Assembly: GCF_905171765.1 (NCBI RefSeq)
Contig: NC_053390.1
Location: 209,875,359 to 209,939,358, forward strand
DNA: 64,000 nucleotides
From: Bufo bufo
Taxonomy: Eukaryota > Chordata > Amphibia > Anura > Bufonidae
Reading direction: 5' to 3'
Of the stretch, positions 23,896-34,091 are shown in pieces (the stretch's first letter is position 1; the number at the start of each line of letters is the position of its first letter). The position numbers were made by a program, and so were the translations under genes. The notes below the pieces were generated by a model, which saw only the letters and a program-made list of their open reading frames with translations, did not search any database and was not told the origin of the DNA.

Positions 23896-25530
23896 ATTAT
23901 TATTATTATTTATTATTTAAGCGCCATTCATTCCATAGAGCTGTACATATGAAAAGGGGTATACATACATAATATAGACAATTGCACTAAGCATAAACAA
24001 GACGCGTTACAAACTGGTACAGAAGGAGAGAGGACCCTGCCCGTGAGGCTTACAATCTACATGGTATGGGAGAAGGACACAGTAGGTTAGGGTGAAGTTG
24101 GTCATGGCCGTATAGAGGCAGCAAGGTCACTGGTTGTAGGCTTGTCTGAAGAGGTGGGTTTTTAGGTTTCTTTTGAAGGATTCCACTGTAGATGAGAGTC
24201 TGATATGTTGGGGTAGCGAGTTACAGAGTGTGGGGGATGCACGAGAGAAATCTTGGAGGCGATTGTGGGAAGTGATAAGAGGAGAGAAGGAGGTCTTGTG
24301 AGGATCGGAGATTGCGTGTGGGGATGTATCGGGAAAGTAGCTCAGAGATGTAGGGAGGGGACAGGTTGTGGGCGGCCTTGTATGTATTTGTTAGTATTTT
24401 GAACTGAATTCGCTGAGCAATGGGGAGCCAGTGAAAGGATAGCAGAGGGAGAGGCAGAGGAGTAACAGGGTGAAAGGTGGATTGGTCGGGCAGCAGAGTT
24501 TAAGATAGATTGGAGGAATGCGAGAGTGCTAGATGGAAGGCCACAGAGGAGAATGTTGCAGTAGTCGAGGCGGGAGATGATGGAGGCATATACAAGCATT
24601 TTCGCAGATTCAACGTTAAGGAAAGCGCGGATGCGGGAGAGGTTTTTGAGTTGGAGGCGGCAGGTGGTGGAAAGGGCTTGGATGTGCGGTCGGAAGGAGA
24701 GGGCAGAATCCAAGGTCACTCCAAGGCAGAGGACTTTGTTGACCGGGGAGTGTGTGCAGCCATTGATCGTGATAGATAGGTCTGTTGGGGGGCGGGGTGG
24801 TTGAGCAAGATGGGGGAAAGATGATGAATTCGGTTTTATCCACGTTAAGTTTTAGAAAGCAAGAGGAGAAGGATGATATAGAAGATAGACATTGTGGGAT
24901 TCTGGATAATAGGGTGGAGATGTCAGGACCAGAGAGGTAGATTTGTATGTCGTCAGCATAAAAGTGATACTGAAAGCCATGGGACTCTGAGATGTCCGAG
25001 GCCAAAAGTGTAAATAGAGAAGAGCAGGGGTCTTAGGACAGAGCCTTGCGGGACACCAACAGAGAGGGAATAAGACGAGAAGGTGGTGTGAGAGTGTGAA
25101 ACGCTAAACGTTCGGTCTGTGAGGTATGATGTGATCCAGGAAAGGGCCAGGTCAGTGATGCCAAGAGATGAGAGAGTTTGCAACATGTTGTTCAAGTAGC
25201 TTTGAGGCATACGGAAGAAGTGATATGGGGCGATAACTGGACAAAGAAGATGGGTCAAGTTAAGGCTTTTTGAGGATGGGTGTAATGGTAGCATGTTTAA
25301 AAGCAGAGGGGGAGACACCAGAGGTTAGTGATAGGTTGATAGATGAGTTAGGGCTGGGATAAACACTGTGGTGAGGTTAGGGATGAGGTGGGATGGGATT
25401 GGGTCAAATGCACAGGTGGTGAGATGTGATCTGGAGAGTAGAGTGGAGAGTTTTTCTTCTGTAATGGTAGAGAAGTGGGTTTTGCGAGAAGAGGACCGAG
25501 CAGTTGTGTAGAGGGTCTGTGGGGACTGTG
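23896..25530 (-). mobile_element. L2-type LINE, 5'-truncated, degenerate RT
   Basis: The minus-strand 3' end is a TAA-type microsatellite (rc of 'attattattattatttattattta') after 'gagctctatggaatgaatggcgc', a typical L2 tail. Upstream, broken minus-strand frames encode reverse transcriptase. These include [15 protein letters not shown], then [18 protein letters not shown] (24953-25318), [15 protein letters not shown] with YADD and LKLNVDKTEFIIF (24616-25005), and MTLDSALSFRPHIQAL..SRLDYCNILLCGLP (24342-24719). At least three frames are needed, so it is dead. The 5' end is lost near 25530. Frames on the plus strand here are shadows. Confidence 0.8.
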
Positions 25531-25627
25531 TACTGAAGATTACCTTAATTGAACCGTGTAGAACTGATCAACGAAGGTGCAGGGTGGCAGACCCCAATTG
25601 ATGGCTTATCCTGGACAACCCCTTTAA

Positions 25628-26022
25628 GTTCACTTTTCATTTACTAATATATGACCAGCATAAAACCAGTATCTACATGCTGATGGTTCCCTATTTGCAA
25701 GATAAACAATGTTGCCAAATATAAGCAATTTTCCAAACAGTATCATTTATCTGCCATGACCCAACCAAAATACTCCATGTTATTCAGTTGCCTGTTCTGG
25801 GATGCTATCCTTTAGCAGTTCTTTATTTCACAGGACGAGCATGTGACCAGATTTGATCTAACCGCTACAAGTTTTCAGCAGGCAAATCCTGTGGAAACAA
25901 GGGGCCCACCACTCTTCTAAGTGGAATTTCTTTATATCCATAGGTGGATTATTTAAAAGGCCACTCATGTAGAGGAGACATGGTTTGTTACACAGGCACA
26001 GAAATGCAAATAATGAAAGTAC
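25628..26022. other. Intron sequence flanking an exon
   Basis: Intron downstream of the 26023-26173 exon; no repeat or gene recognised. Confidence 0.4.
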
Positions 26023-26173
26023 CTGAGAGCAATGCTGTACTGGTCCATAGCTTCCTGAAATTCATTCACAGCAACAAGGAAGTCACCCAGCATACGATGC
26101 AGGACACAGTCGCTTTGATTTGCAAGAGTACTTCGTAACAGAGCTATGCCTTCTTCATACTTCTGTTCTCGGC
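26023..26173 (-). CDS. ANAPC7: ANAPC7 exon (residues ~453-503)
   Basis: The acceptor TTATACTTACAG precedes 26173. The exon starts GC, completing Ser453 (A|GC), then reads REQKYEEGIALL..NQSDCVLHRMLGDFLVAVNEFQEAMDQY..IAL and ends AG before the donor GTACTT, with Ser503 split (AG|T). It encodes one TPR unit and part of the next (LGDFLVAVNEFQEAMDQY is a TPR helix pair). Length 151 bases keeps phase 2 to phase 2. Apparent frame extensions into the intron on either side are artefacts. Confidence 0.96.
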
Positions 26174-26269
26174 CTGTAAGTATAAAATGTTTATTTAAAT
26201 CGTAAAACTGAGGAGACATTAATAAAGAACCAGTCAGTAATTTTCTGTTTAGATGATATCTACAGAAAG

Positions 26270-27095
26270 CATTTTAGGAGATTTCCTGCAGCCGGCAAGT
26301 GTCTCCTCCATCACTGCCTCTCCATCTTCGGCTGGAGACCGGCTGCTATCCATTTATGTGCACTAGCATGGCCTCACAGTCACAGGAAGTTTGCCTATAT
26401 AGGCAGAAAGGATTTCTCACGGTCTAGGCAAATCTGACATCCACCAGTGTGGCAAAGCTAGATTACAAACCTTATGGATTTGTACATGGTCCAGATGTTA
26501 CCCTTCGATTGTACACATAACCCAGCTTTCCCAGGACCGTGAAAGGCACATCTGCTTAGCTATGGCACTATTCAAGAGCAGGGAATAGGATTAATCTGGT
26601 TAGATTTGGCATTCTGCCGTCTATTACAGTGCCACATGGCAGTGACTCAGCTTTCCCAGTCCGCTGAAAGGCAAATCTGCCTAGCAAAAGCATTATTTGG
26701 GATTGAGGAGATGGATTTATTGAGGAAGACTTAATATTTAGCCATTCCTATTACCAGTCCATATAATGTGCATTCCCGGGACTCTAAATAACAAATCTGC
26801 CTAGCTATGCTACAACATGAAGGATTTGTCATGGGTAATTTTACTCAGCTTTTCCAGGCCCTGCTTGGGATCCCCTAATATTAGGAACTTACCAATTCAT
26901 GAATCGGCTGATCTGGCATTCAGCAGTCTGGGAAAGCTGGGTAACAATGTCTATGGGGCAGTGATGGAGGCATATTGGTTATATAAAATACACAGTGCTA
27001 CCCTGATACAATGTGTCACTATCATATTGTATATTAGAATGGAGTACCGCACACGGTTTTACTTTTCCGGTGCCAGCAAAGACCCGACGGTCATC
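26270..27095. repeat. Degenerate repeated modules ('cagctttcccag..ggcaaatctgcctagc')
   Basis: Motifs near 'cagctttcccag' or 'ggaaagctgggt' occur at about 26444, 26523, 26650, 26848 and 26930, and 'aaatctgcctagc' at 26437, 26550, 26672 and 26790, in both orientations at ~120-base spacing. A further piece is at 30014-30085, beyond the PLE pair, showing the PLE insertion split this region. Family unknown. Confidence 0.5.
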
Positions 27096-27344
27096 CGACA
27101 ATAGTATAAATATGCGGCACACAGAATATTTTTTGCAATTTAAAAAAGGTACATTTTTTTTTTTGTGATTTTCACAATAAGAGGTTCATGATCCAGTTTA
27201 TAGAAAATTAAATGCTGCGTAACCACTATCCATATATGAGCCGGACATTCCGGTCCATAGGGACCTTCTTCAGCGGCTTGGAGTTTCTATAGGAAAATAA
27301 TAGCACATCTAAAATGAGGTATCTGAACCCTTTGTGATAAACAA

Positions 27345-27348
27345 ATAT

Positions 27349-27397
<49 letters not shown>

Positions 27398-27418
27398 TAC
27401 ATATATATATATACACAC
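27345..27418. repeat. TA/CA microsatellite
   Basis: (TA)n followed by (CA)n and TA again at the inner edge of the left PLE arm; the mirrored right arm has TA runs at 29626-29658. Frames reading Tyr-Ile repeats here are artefacts. Confidence 0.9.
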
Positions 27419-28147
27419 AATTGATTATATACATAATGACGATAAAGGCCAATATATAGACGAAATGTGGTGGAAAGAGAGTATGGAGGTGTAAGGAAAA
27501 TATAGTATAGTATATGTACTGGACAATATTAGAGATGGTAGCTGGTAAATGGTATGTAGCAGTATGGTGGTTGTATAAAGTATAGCTATATATAGAATGC
27601 GAGGTCAAAGACAAGGTAGTATAGTAGGCAACATAAATAAGAATACAGAGATGTCGGTAATATAGTGAAGGTAGAAGGATGTAAAGAGCTGCATACAGGT
27701 AGGCAAAAGTACGTACAATACCTGTGGTCAGAGATAAAGGGATATCTGGATCGCATTTTCAGCCAGATCTGGCGTCTATTTAAAGTGTATTGCATTCTCT
27801 GAGTGACGGTCACGTGATTACGTTGTCACGTGATGTGGGCGGGCCACAGCCTAATATGCTAGATTCTGACCTCTATGTGCGGTGTATGGGCTCTATTGAG
27901 TGCGGTCACATGATCATATTTATTTTATTTCATTTTGTTCTCCATAACTAAATTCTTTATTCTTTTGCTCCATCTACATAGATAACAACTTCCTACTATA
28001 GACCACACATTTTTTACTAGTGGAACAGATCACATGACACTGTGGAACACATCCTCTACACCACCCATATCACATGGCAACATTATCATGTGACCGCACT
28101 CAATAGAGCCCATACACCGCACCCAGAGGTCAGAATCTAGCACATTA

Positions 28148-28478
28148 GACCCCTTTCACACGAGCGAGAATTCCGTGCGGGTGCAATGTGTGACGCGAAC
28201 GCACTGCGCCCGCATGGAATCCGGACCCATTCATTTAAAATGGTCTGTGTACATGAGGTTTTCACGCATCACTTTTGCTTTGCATGAAAAATCACAGCAG
28301 GTTGTATATTCAGCGATTTTCACGCAACGCTGGCCCCATAGAAGTAAATCGCATTGCACCCGCGCAATAAAAACTGAACGCGATCGCAAACAAAACTGAA
28401 TGGCTTTGTTTGTGAAATCGCGCAGTTTTCACTGAACGCATCAGCAACGCATCCGGACACGCTCATCTGCAAGGGGCC
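28148..28478. mobile_element. PIF/Harbinger-like MITE with proven TTA duplication
   Basis: GACCCCTTTCACACGAGCGAG at the left, CTGCAAGGGGCC at the right, flanked by TTA at 28145-28147 and 28479-28481. The inverted partner sequence at 27855-27875 lacks the element and has a single TTA (reverse complement gaatctagcatattaggctg), so the empty site is present in the same window. Same family as 1-212 and 56609-57225. Confidence 0.88.
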
Positions 28479-28594
28479 TTAGGCTGTGAAACACATCACC
28501 GGCCTGTCCACATCACGTGACGACGTAATCATGTGACTGCCACTCAGAGAAGCCAATACACTTAAAAGGGAGTCTGTCACTAAAATATGACGTT

Positions 28595-29410
28595 ATACAC
28601 TACTTAGAAAAAATGTGGGTGATTGAGTCAGCACAACCCTATATGCAGGTGCATATCTCTATGGCGAAATACATATACAAAGAAAGACACAAATACAATA
28701 GCACTCTGCAACCAGCATTCTGCCCTGCCTCTATGCTGGATGAGGCATTGGTGTACATTTTGGCCAAAGCGTAATAAGCCACTCACCACGTCAAGGTCGC
28801 CTCTATGGAGTGGTCCCTAACACTAGCTCCTACCTGTTTATGGGCCATGACAGCCACACAAAATCCAGGGAATGCAGGCGCAGCATGCACGCCAAGCACA
28901 CTCTGCTTTTAACCCCGTCCGGTGCCATTACAGCATTCATCGGATCCAGGGATGCAAGTACCAACATGCATGCTGAGCCCACTATATACTTCTCTTGGAG
29001 CCAAATGGCTACTGGTAGGTGCTATGTATGCAGACTCAGTTTTATACTGACTATAAAACCAGGCTCCAGGACAGATTGACTGGTCAGGTGTGCATGACTG
29101 CATGGAGATCGCCACGCCTCCAATATATACTACAAAGAAAAAATGTGGGTGATTGAGTCAGCACAACCCTATATGCAGGTGCACATCGCTATGGCGAAAT
29201 ACATATACAAAGAAAAAGACACAAATGCAATGGCACTCTGCAACCAGCATTCTGCCCTGCCTCTATGCTGGATGAGGCATTGGTGTACATTTTGGCCAAA
29301 GCGTAATAAGCCACTCACCACGTCAAGGTCGCCTCTATGGAGTGGTCCCTAACACTAGCTCCTACCTGTTTATGAGCCATGACAGCCACACAAAATCCAT
29401 ACACTACTTA
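28595..29410. mobile_element. Insertion with ~260-bp direct terminal repeats and 12-bp target duplication
   Basis: ATACACTACTTA occurs at 28595-28606 and 29399-29410. Between them are two nearly identical ~260-base direct copies (about 28607-28868 and 29140-29398, starting 'gaaaaaatgtgggtgattga') separated by ~270 unique bases. The long target duplication argues against an LTR element (4-6 bp) and for target-primed insertion of a tandem (pseudo-LTR) retroelement. The copy contains 'ggatgaggcattggtgtaca..ggccaaagcg', echoing a hammerhead-like PLE end. Family unassigned. Confidence 0.7.
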
Positions 29411-29626
29411 CATGGCTCTCTAGAACACCTATCCATGATTCAAATGGTACCTTTGTAATTTTATTCTGACTTTCACCAGCAGGAAAAACGATGTTTAATC
29501 CATATGCAAATGAGGGCTCGCTGTTGTTACATAATTCCTACCCAGCCTCTTCCTTGGCCCGCCCTGCAAGTCCCTTGCTTCATCCACAGGACTGGCCAAT
29601 ATCCCACGCGCGCAGTGCACATATAC

Positions 29627-29658
<32 letters not shown>

Positions 29659-29739
29659 CCATATTGAGTACTTCATTTATCACAAAGGGTTCAGATACCT
29701 CATCATAGATGTGCTATTTTTTTTCTATAGAAACTCCAA

Positions 29740-29777
29740 GCCGCTGAAGAAGGTCCCTATGGACTGAAACGTCCGGC
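29740..29777 (+). ncRNA. Candidate minimal hammerhead ribozyme of a Penelope-like element
   Basis: Reading 5' to 3': GCCG (stem I, 29740-29743), CTGAAGA (conserved CUGANGA, 29744-29750), a stem II hairpin with loop CTAT (29751-29765), GAAA (29766-29769), a two-pair helix III and cleavage triplet GTC (CGTC, 29770-29773), then CGGC closing stem I (29774-29777). All core positions fit the hammerhead consensus. Very short helix III is what is known for animal PLE hammerheads, which are thought to act as dimers. The inverted copy at 27230-27270 has GGAATG in place of GAAACG and should be inactive. Confidence 0.7.
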
Positions 29778-29779
29778 AC

Positions 29780-29782
<3 letters not shown>

Positions 29783-29856
<74 letters not shown>
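29783..29856. repeat. (TA)n microsatellite, ~37 units
   Basis: Uninterrupted TA run immediately 3' of the hammerhead-like motif. The other arm has no such run at the matching place, so it expanded after insertion or arose at the junction. Confidence 0.95.
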
Positions 29857-29860
<4 letters not shown>

Positions 29861-30296
29861 TTAGTGGCTACGCAGCATTTAATTTCCTATAAACTGGATC
29901 ATGAACCTCTTATTCTGAAAAATCCCTAAATAAAATTACCTTTAAATTGCAAAAAATATTCTGTGTGCCGCATATTTATACTACTACTATATGGTGGTTT
30001 AATCATTAAGTAAACAGGCAAATTTGGAATTCAGCAGTCTGGAAAAGCTAGATAACCTCTACAGAGATGTTATGGAGGTCACACTTGTTACATACATTCT
30101 GTATACACTATGGGGGACATTTATAATGCCAAAAGTGGCACAAAAGGTGTCGGAAGTCTAGGTGCACAGCTTACGTGCAGGAAAACTTGAGACACATCAC
30201 TTTTCCAAAGTGGCGAGAAAAAGGGGAGTAGCAGGGAAGCAGCTGGGCCAGCCTCATTTGCAATTTTCCACATTGGTTTTTGGAGTGGAAAATGGC

Positions 30297-30632
30297 TTAA
30301 AGGGAACCTGTCACCAGGATTTTGTGTATAGCGCTTAGGACATGGGTTCCTAGATAGCCGCTAGCACATCTGCAATATCCAGTCCCCATAGCTCTGTGTG
30401 CTTTAAATGTGTAAAAAAAAACGATTTGATACATATGCAAATTAACTTGAGATGAGTCCTGTATGTGAGATGAGTCTGGGACAGGACTCATCTCAGGTTA
30501 ATTTGCATATGTATCAAATCGATTTTTTTACACAATAAAAGCACACAGAGCTATGGGGACTGGGTATTGTGGATGTGCTAGTGGCCATCTAGCAACCCAT
30601 GTCCTTAGCTCTATACACAAAATCCCGGTGCC
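30297..30632. mobile_element. TTAA palindromic MITE (AAGGGAACCTGTCACC family)
   Basis: Begins TTAAAGGGAACCTGTCACC. Arms mirror around ~30460: 'acatatgcaaattaacttgagatgag' and 'ctcatctcaggttaatttgcatatgt'. The right end decays at 'aaaatcccggtgcc', where a TCCGCA-type MITE begins soon after. Confidence 0.75.
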
Positions 30633-30654
30633 AGCAAGAAGGATGGATAGAGTT

Positions 30655-30930
30655 AAGGGTCCATTCACACATCCGCAAAATGGGTCTGCATTTTTCAATG
30701 GGGCCGCAGAAGATGCGGACAGCACACAGTGTGCTGTCCGCATCCGCACTTCCATTCTGGGGCCCCCCAAAAAAATAGAACATGTCCTATTCTTGTCCGC
30801 ATCCACAGACAAGAAAGGGCATTTCTATTATAGTGCTGGCCATGTGCGGTCCGCAAAATGAGGAACGCACATGGCCAGTGTCAGTGTTTTGCGGATTCGC
30901 AATCTGCAGACGTGTAAATGGATCCTAAGT
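30655..30930. repeat. TCCGCA-type palindromic MITE
   Basis: GGGTCCATTCACACATCCGC on the left, 'gcagacgtgtaaatggatcc' on the right. Interior has 'catgtcctattcttgtccgc' as at 11787-12027 and 44635-44873. Confidence 0.7.
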
Positions 30931-31084
30931 CTGTATCAGGCCCTGCCTGACGAAGTGCCAAACTTGTGGCCTGAGCCTCTATATTACTTTAGTGCCTCCT
31001 TCTGCAGCACAGAGGGACTTGAGACCAGATAGTGGTAAAAGTCCAGTTCACCTGCATCTGCAGTTTAAAGGGTGCACGGAAGGG

Positions 31085-31240
31085 ATGAGACCCCGAATGG
31101 TAAACTTGAAGTAAAAGAAAATCCAGCACCTCGTATCTTTGCTTGACGGTGTTTATTCCACAATCCAAAGTGTAAGCGGTAACGGAACCCTCAAAGTACA
31201 AGCCCCAATGCGGTCTACATGTTTCGAACCAGATGGTTCT
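31085..31240 (-). mobile_element. PLE-type 3' end, minus orientation
   Basis: Read on the minus strand from 31240: the GAAAC-containing hairpin end, then 'ggaataaacaccgtcaagc' and 'gtgctggattttcttt'. This parallels 'aaataaagacgaagcgattt..gtgctggaactttctt' at 60470-60515. It is the better preserved half of the palindrome below. Confidence 0.5.
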
Positions 31241-31306
31241 TAATCATGACCAAGAACCATCTGGTTCGAAACATGTAGACCGCATTGGGGCTTGTACTTT
31301 GAGGGT
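31187..31306. repeat. Perfect palindrome, 54-55-bp arms, ~12-base loop
   Basis: The arm 31187-31240 is the exact reverse complement of 31253-31306; one more pair can form inside. Each arm contains CCATCTGGTTCGAAACATG, a stem-loop half followed by GAAAC as in PLE ends. It looks like two PLE 3' ends joined head-to-head with almost all upstream sequence missing. Confidence 0.9.
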
Positions 31307-32225
31307 ACATGCAGTTAAGGAAGGAATTATCACTGCACAACTAGGAAAATTAACTATTCAGCGGTATGTTATATGGTTGATACTGTATATACTACAGCTG
31401 GTACTATGTCTGGCACTGTTAACACATTCATTTTATTGTTAAGTATGACATTTCCTCCAACAAAAGGTCCATGCTCAATGTGCAGATAAAAATTATCCAG
31501 ACTACATGCAGCTCCCTCCTACTTTTTGGCTTGCATGCACTAGCATTAGAGAGGGGAGAGAAGACATGGCTGCAACCTGAGAGAACAATGCACTGTTTTT
31601 CTATTATATTTTTTACGGTCTGCAATTGTGACATCTTAAGAAAAAGCAAATAACAAAGACTCATAAGGAGATTGTTACATTTTGTTACAAACTGTAATAA
31701 AGGTAATATTTTTAACAGTGGCTGTAGTTGAGAGAATGGGCCAGAGAATAAAACTTTGTGGAATTGCTTCATTAAGTATATACTTTTAAATACATTTCCA
31801 AAGACAACTGTCTTTCCAAGGCACTCAAATGCATCTTTGTGGCTCAGGTTAGTTGCAGTCATGTGTCTCCTACTGTTAGCATCCTATTACCACAGGTCTT
31901 GGAGTAACCCAAGCTAGGTTGACCCTATCTGTCAGAGAAAGAAGAGCACTAAAGAGTTAATTTGGATAAAGACAAGTTGTTTCAAATGTACCAAAGCCTT
32001 GTGAGTGCTATTTTATCCTGGAAAAGAGCACCACATCACGGAAATAATGCAAACTACAATGGAGAAAGGAAGCTGGGCCCCAATATTCAGCCAATATATA
32101 ATTCAGACGGTGATTGATATGAGAGTGGATGCACTCTGCTCACCTGCTACCCAAGTACTCACAGAAGAACTCTGAGTAAAATCCTTTTCTCATCTGTATT
32201 ATTTAGGGGGGGGGGGGGAGAAGGG
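31307..32225. other. Intron sequence, nothing recognised
   Basis: Includes apparent minus-strand frames (31428-31862) of low-complexity hydrophobic composition that I do not believe. Ends in a G10 run at ~32205-32219. Confidence 0.4.
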
Positions 32226-32399
32226 GGGAAGAGAACAAAGGCTTGACCATGGGTATAGCTGTTGCCGCTAGAAGGTGGACACTAAGCACACAAAGTGTAA
32301 GCTCCTCCCCTTCAGCTATACCCTTCCTACAGGGACTAAGCTAAATCCGTTTTAGCTTAGTGTCTGTAGGAGGCAGACCTCCTTGTGTTGCAGGTCTGC

Positions 32400-33181
32400 T
32401 GGTTTTTGTTCTGGAGTTGAGGGCAATTCAGCTCTCTGCGGCATTGGGCCGACCATCTCAGGGGTCGTCCAGTTCGGGTTCAGTCCAACAACTCCATGGC
32501 GGTGGCGTACCTCAATCACCAGGGCGGCACTTGGATCCCGGCAGCCATGGAGGAGACTGCGCGGATTCTCAGCTGGACGGAGAAACATGCTCCGGCACTA
32601 TCGGCAGTTCACATCCCCGGCGAAGACAACTGGATCGCAGACTCTCTCAGCCGGGAGCGTCTCGATCCCGGCGAGTGGGCTCTTCACCCGCAGGTGTTTC
32701 GAGCCATCTGCGAGAGGTGGGGTCGACCGGATGGCCTCCCGCTTCAACAAGGTCAAGGACTTTGTCGCGTGGTCCAGGGACCCCATGGCCCCACCGGCGT
32801 GCGACTCGCTGGCGATTCTGTGGAGTCGGTTCACGTTTCCTTACGTGGTCCCGCCTCTTCCTCTCATTCCGTGTCTCCTCCGGAAGATCAGGTCCAAATT
32901 CTGCCCGTCATTCTTGTGGCCCCAGATTGGCCTCGCCGGGTTTGGCACGTGTCTCTAGTCGTCCTTCTCGCCGACTAACCCTGGCGTCTTCCTCTTCGGG
33001 AGGACCTTCTGTCGCAGGGGGCAATCTTCCACCCAAATTTAAGGTCGTTACATTTAATGGCATGGCTGTTGAAGCCGCCGTACTGAAGGCTTGTTTTTTT
33101 TCGGATGCGATAGTCCAGACCATGATTCAAGTCAGGAAGCTGTCGTCTTCCAGAATCTACCACTGGACCTGGAAGTCCTAA
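32400..33181 (+). pseudogene. DIRS RNase H / RT C-terminal remnant
   Basis: The frame at 32496-32978 reads MAVAYLNHQGGTWIPAAMEE, then TARILSWTEKHAPALSAVHI and EDNWIADSLSRERLDPGEW. This is the RNase H fold of DIRS elements, with the terminal D of NWIADSLSR visible. The start of the domain (ELRAIQL, VQSNNSM) is in another frame at ~32410-32490. After 32740 the coding continues in the frame with MASRFNKVKDF and FPYVVPPLPLIPCLLRKI (32740-32900), so at least two frameshifts are present. Confidence 0.75.
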
Positions 33182-33186
33182 TTTAG

Positions 33187-34091
33187 TTGGTGCGAGCGGC
33201 ATCAGCTGCCTCCTGTTCGGTTCTCTTTGCCATGACTCTTGGCTTTCCTGCAGTCGGGCATGGACTTGGGGATGGCTCTCAGATCCCTCAAAGGGCAAGT
33301 TTCGGCTCTCTGCGTTTTTCTTCAGCAAAATTTGGCTTCAATTTCGGCGGTTCTGACTTTTCTGCAGGGGGTGGTGCATGCTGCTCCCCCTTTCCATCCT
33401 TCGTTGGATCCTTGGGGTCTTAATCTAGTGCTCAACGCTCTCCAGTCTTTTCTCAGTTTGAGCCCTTGCAGCAGGTGTCGCTTCCCATCTTACAAGGTGG
33501 CGTTTTTGGTGGCAATCATGTCCATCCGTAGGGTGTCGGAACTCACGGCTCTTTCATGTCGGTCACCTTTTCTGATCCGTCATCAGGATAAGGTGGTCCT
33601 TCGCCCTGTGCAGTCCTTCCTGCTGAAGGTGGTGTCGGAATTCCATCTAAATGAGAAGATTATTCTCCCTTCATTTTGTCCGGACCAGTCTCATCCTCGG
33701 GAGCAGTCGCAGCATACCCTGGATTTGGTACGAGCAGTTTGAGTCTCTGTCCCATACGGCATCTTTCCGGCGGACGGATTCCCTGTTCGTAAATCCAGAG
33801 GGGCCGAGACAAGGGCTGGCATCGAAGTCTTCCATTTCCCGATGGATTTGTTTGGCCATTGTGGAAGCGTACCGCGTTAATGGCCGGGCCCCACCCTTCT
33901 GGGTGACTGCTCATTCAGCTCAGGCAGTGGGGGCCTCTTGGGCAGTGCATCACAGGGCTTCCGCTCTTCAGGTGTGCAAGGCGGCTACCTGGTCGTCTTT
34001 GCATACTTTTTCCAAGTTTTATAGAGTGCACACCTTTGAGTCTTCTGACGCTTCTCTGGGATGTAGAGTTTTGCATATGGCAGTTCTCTGA
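33187..34091 (+). pseudogene. DIRS tyrosine recombinase remnant
   Basis: Two overlapping frames cover the catalytic domain. The first (33239-33742) has FHPSLDPWGLNLVLNALQSF and VAIMSIRRVSELTALSCRSP, holding the first catalytic Arg of the R..HxxR..Y set. The second (33651-34091) has RTDSLFVNPEGPRQGLASKS, VTAHSAQAVGASWAVH and ATWSSLHTFSKFYRVHTF. The HxxR box reads HSAQ, so the second Arg is replaced by Gln. The Tyr in KFY is present. With the frameshift this copy cannot be active. Confidence 0.78.

Larger units (their letters stand above)
23186..25627. mobile_element. Outer TTAA palindromic MITE, split by two later insertions
   Basis: TTAAAAGGGTTTGTCCAGGA at 23186 matches, inverted, 'tcctggacaacccctTTAA' ending 25627. 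The left half runs to 23288 and resumes after 23817 ('ctgtagcgccggcgcgg..'). It is broken again by the L2 LINE. Three generations of insertion can be ordered here. Confidence 0.75.
27097..29985. mobile_element. Head-to-head Penelope-like element pair, non-coding
   Basis: The minus-oriented arm (27097-27360) and plus-oriented arm (29650-29985) are inverted copies. Both contain 'aaactccaagccgctgaagaa', the 'gtgctattttt..tctatag' block and the outer 'gcggcacacagaatattttttgcaatttaaa'. The 3' ends point outward. The plus arm has a hammerhead-like motif then a long TA run; the minus arm has a decayed motif. The middle (27360-29650) holds a second inverted pair rich in CACGTG (27780-27925 and 28083-28560), a MITE and another insertion. 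No RT or GIY-YIG frame survives. PLE assignment rests on the hammerhead end and the shared architecture with 48693-53215. Confidence 0.65.

Noticed and set aside
24510..24804. Plus-strand frames rich in Glu/Gly
   Set aside because: Exact antisense of the L2 reverse transcriptase.
27226..27614. Tyr/Ile-rich frames
   Set aside because: Translations of (TA)n and (CA)n microsatellites.
31428..31862. 144-residue minus-strand frame with hydrophobic stretches
   Set aside because: No start or splice context, AT-rich composition, no recognisable domain; in the ANAPC7 intron without matching exon phase.
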